Shown piece by piece: positions 14,100 to 15,911 of a DNA stretch of 15,911 nucleotides. Position 1 is the stretch's first letter, and each line of letters opens with the position of its first letter. The notes below the pieces were generated by a model, which saw only the letters and a list, made by a program, of their open reading frames with translations, was not told the origin of the DNA and searched no databases. Both the position numbers and the translations under genes were made by a program. The DNA is from an uncultured Brachyspira sp. (lineage in GTDB: Bacteria; Spirochaetota; Brachyspiria; Brachyspirales; Brachyspiraceae): contig NZ_CAKVGN010000066.1 of assembly GCF_934747485.1 (NCBI RefSeq), positions 1 to 15,911 on the forward strand. Direction: 5' to 3'.

Positions 14100-15827
14100 A
14101 TGAATATATCTATAAAATTACATAACAAACTACAAAAAGAAGAATTATCTGATATTTATAAAATTGATACAAATAAAGATGGTTTAAAAATAATATACAA
14201 AAATAATAGAGCAATACATAGTAAATATAATATTGAAAATGAATGTAAAAGAGCGTTAGAAAATATAAATAAAAACAAAAATCTAATAATAATATACGGT
14301 TACGGATTAGGATACATATTAAAATATTTATTAGAAAATATTAATAATTATTTTAATGAAGAAGCCATAAATATTTTAAAAATAGTTATTGTTGTGGAAG
14401 ATGCTGCCATTTTTAAGTATTCATACTACAATATTTATTCTACAAATAAAGAAAATATTTTTTTTATAGACACTGAAGATGATATAGACTATATAAACAA
14501 AATAATAGATTATAAAAACATTAATGGCATAAATCTTGTAATGCTTCCGTCTCTCACAAAAGAAGAAAAAGAAAAAGCTAATATATTTTATACTGATATA
14601 TTAAACAACATGGAAAAAGAATTGTCTAATATATTAACAAATATGTATTTTGAAAATATATGGACAAAAAACATTATATTTAATAGTGAGTATATTAATA
14701 AATCTTCTGATGTATCTATATTAAAAAATGCTTTTAAAAATTTTAAAGCCTTATTAATATGTCCTGGTCCAACTTTAGAATATTCTATAAAAAAAATAAA
14801 AAATAACAGAGAATCTTTTATTGTAATATGCGTAGATACAGCTTATAGTGTGCTTTGTAAAAACAATATAACACCGGATTTTGTAATCACTGTAGACGGA
14901 GGATTTTTTAATTCTTTAGATTTTATTTATGAAAGCGATAATTTTCCATATTTAATAATGGATATAGCATGCAATAAAATAATACCTAAAAGATTAGAAA
15001 ACAAAACCAATTTAATAAGATTTAGTTCAAATGAAAATTTAGAATTGATAAAATATATTAATGAATATACAAATATATCATCATTAAACACTTCAAGCAC
15101 AGTAGCAAGCACTATGATAGATTTTGCATACTATACCGGTTTTAAAGATGTACTTTTAATAGGCTTTGACAATAGCTATCCGTTTTATCAAAGACATATT
15201 AAGCATACACTGTCATACGAATATATGATAAACAAAACAAATAAAATAAAAACCTTCGAGTCTTATTATTTTAATACAATAAAAAACAACACTAATATTG
15301 ATATATATCCGCCTACAGAGTTTATATTTGAAAACCAAATAGAATACTTCAAAAGTTTTAAAGATAAATACAAAAACATGAATATAAAAAGACTAACTTA
15401 TGATGCTGTAAAGATAGAGTATATTGAAGAAGGGAATATTGATAATTTTGTATTTGATAGAAACATGGCATTAAAAATAACTGAAGAAAAATATAAAGAA
15501 AATGATAAAGCAAATATAAAAGAAGCTTATAATAAATTAAAAACAGTATTAGAAGAGTTTAAAATTAAAATATTGAATATTTATAATGAAGCAAAAAACA
15601 CTAATGATGAAGAGAAAATAAATAATATTTACATATATTCTAACAAAACAATAAAAGATTATCAAGAGAAAGCAAGTATATTAAAAACAATACTATCTTC
15701 TACTATAATAATGTCTAATAGGGCTAATTCAAATAAAAGAAACAAACTTATATTCCTTCTAACTGAAACATTAAGCAATGTTACCTATTTTTTAAGCAGA
15801 ATAGATATAGCTATAAAAAAGTTATAA
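14100..15827 (+). CDS. Motility accessory factor (Maf)-like / DUF115 6-hydroxymethylpterin pyrophosphokinase MptE-like protein
   Basis: The 575-residue cytoplasmic protein matches the DUF115 (MptE-like) domain. Landmarks are LIIIYGYGLGYILKYLLE near 62-79, the nucleotide-binding-like LLICPGPTLEYSI near 218-230, a CVDTAYSVLCKNNITPDFVI segment with VDGG just after (near 248-270), and SSTVASTMIDFAYYTGFKDV with LLIGFDNSYP near 333-363. The C-terminal 150 residues are helical and charged. In Campylobacter and Helicobacter such Maf proteins glycosylate flagellin with nonulosonic acids, and related proteins occur widely in flagellated bacteria, including spirochaetes. A role in flagellin or surface glycosylation is thus the best inference; no donor-sugar genes are adjacent. 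It has no Shine-Dalgarno sequence and its promoter abuts the ATG. It ends 11 nt before the right-hand IS end. Confidence 0.8.
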   Translation: MNISIKLHNKLQKEELSDIYKIDTNKDGLKIIYKNNRAIHSKYNIENECKRALENINKNKNLIIIYGYGLGYILKYLLENINNYFNEEAINILKIVIVVEDAAIFKYSYYNIYSTNKENIFFIDTEDDIDYINKIIDYKNINGINLVMLPSLTKEEKEKANIFYTDILNNMEKELSNILTNMYFENIWTKNIIFNSEYINKSSDVSILKNAFKNFKALLICPGPTLEYSIKKIKNNRESFIVICVDTAYSVLCKNNITPDFVITVDGGFFNSLDFIYESDNFPYLIMDIACNKIIPKRLENKTNLIRFSSNENLELIKYINEYTNISSLNTSSTVASTMIDFAYYTGFKDVLLIGFDNSYPFYQRHIKHTLSYEYMINKTNKIKTFESYYFNTIKNNTNIDIYPPTEFIFENQIEYFKSFKDKYKNMNIKRLTYDAVKIEYIEEGNIDNFVFDRNMALKITEEKYKENDKANIKEAYNKLKTVLEEFKIKILNIYNEAKNTNDEEKINNIYIYSNKTIKDYQEKASILKTILSSTIIMSNRANSNKRNKLIFLLTETLSNVTYFLSRIDIAIKKL

Positions 15828-15838
15828 TATAAAAATAT

Positions 15839-15911
15839 TGCACAGGAGCCAGACATATTGCAGTTAGGAATTCCTTAATTTCTTAAAGTATAGCATAGGT
15901 GTATCATAATT
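15839..15911 (-). mobile_element. 3' end of an insertion sequence (right boundary copy)
   Basis: This is the exact reverse complement of 2-74. Its tip TGCACAGGAGCC starts at 15839, 11 nt after the Maf-like stop codon, so the element inserted immediately behind that gene or was kept there without harm. Both copies point the same end into the window. Only this end is visible. Confidence 0.55.
15864..15911 (-). CDS. Transposase C-terminus (partial, cut by window edge)
   Basis: The frame entering from the right edge on the minus strand is identical to the one at 2-49 (NYDTPMLYFKKLRNS, then stop at 15864-15866). It has the look of an rve-type transposase tail, with the same uncertainty as the left copy. 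Confidence 0.4.
   Translation of the reverse strand, partial: NYDTPMLYFKKLRNS

Overview
The window is extremely AT-rich, with long A/T runs between genes, and it encodes a chemotaxis receptor, a CheY-like protein, a membrane protein resembling a flagellar assembly factor, and a Maf/DUF115-type protein linked to flagellin modification, alongside diaminopimelate decarboxylase and TsaB. Together these point to an anaerobic spirochaete, most likely Brachyspira. That assignment is inference from composition and gene family; there is no rRNA here to confirm it. The presence of tsaB and lysA indicates chromosome rather than plasmid.

Both extremities carry the same 73-bp sequence in opposite orientation (2-74 and 15839-15911). 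Identity stops exactly at a TG...CA terminus, and the last codons of an integrase-like reading frame lie inside. The simplest reading is that the window is bounded by the 3' ends of two copies of one insertion sequence, both facing inward.

Left part (165-5133): an NSS-family sodium/solute symporter on the minus strand diverges from a yaaR-like/tsaB pair (4-nt overlap). A methyl-accepting chemotaxis protein follows, with its own promoter and a bidirectional terminator behind it.

Middle (5208-10045, minus strand): a methyltransferase-mnmH transcription unit; a 444-bp intergenic stretch with nested inverted repeats and a GGGCGGG-containing direct repeat; a pair of overlapping, paralogous META-like lipoproteins; and an orphan OppA-type peptide-binding lipoprotein.

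Right part (10287-15827): a short DtxR/MntR-type regulator divergent from oppA; lysA; two genes that look like a spirochaetal motility pair (a conserved PIAPLDLQ-start protein and a membrane-anchored coiled-coil protein with a C-terminal helix-turn-helix resembling SwrB/DUF6115); a CheY-like receiver; and a large DUF115/Maf-like protein.

Near-consensus sigma-70 promoters with 16-17 bp spacers can be placed before most units. For the DtxR-family gene and the Maf-like gene the promoter sits so close to the ATG, with no Shine-Dalgarno sequence, that the mRNAs are predicted to be leaderless. The chemoreceptor promoter shows that its start is a GTG at 3004 rather than the upstream ATG. No tRNA, rRNA, CRISPR array, riboswitch or complete mobile element was seen.
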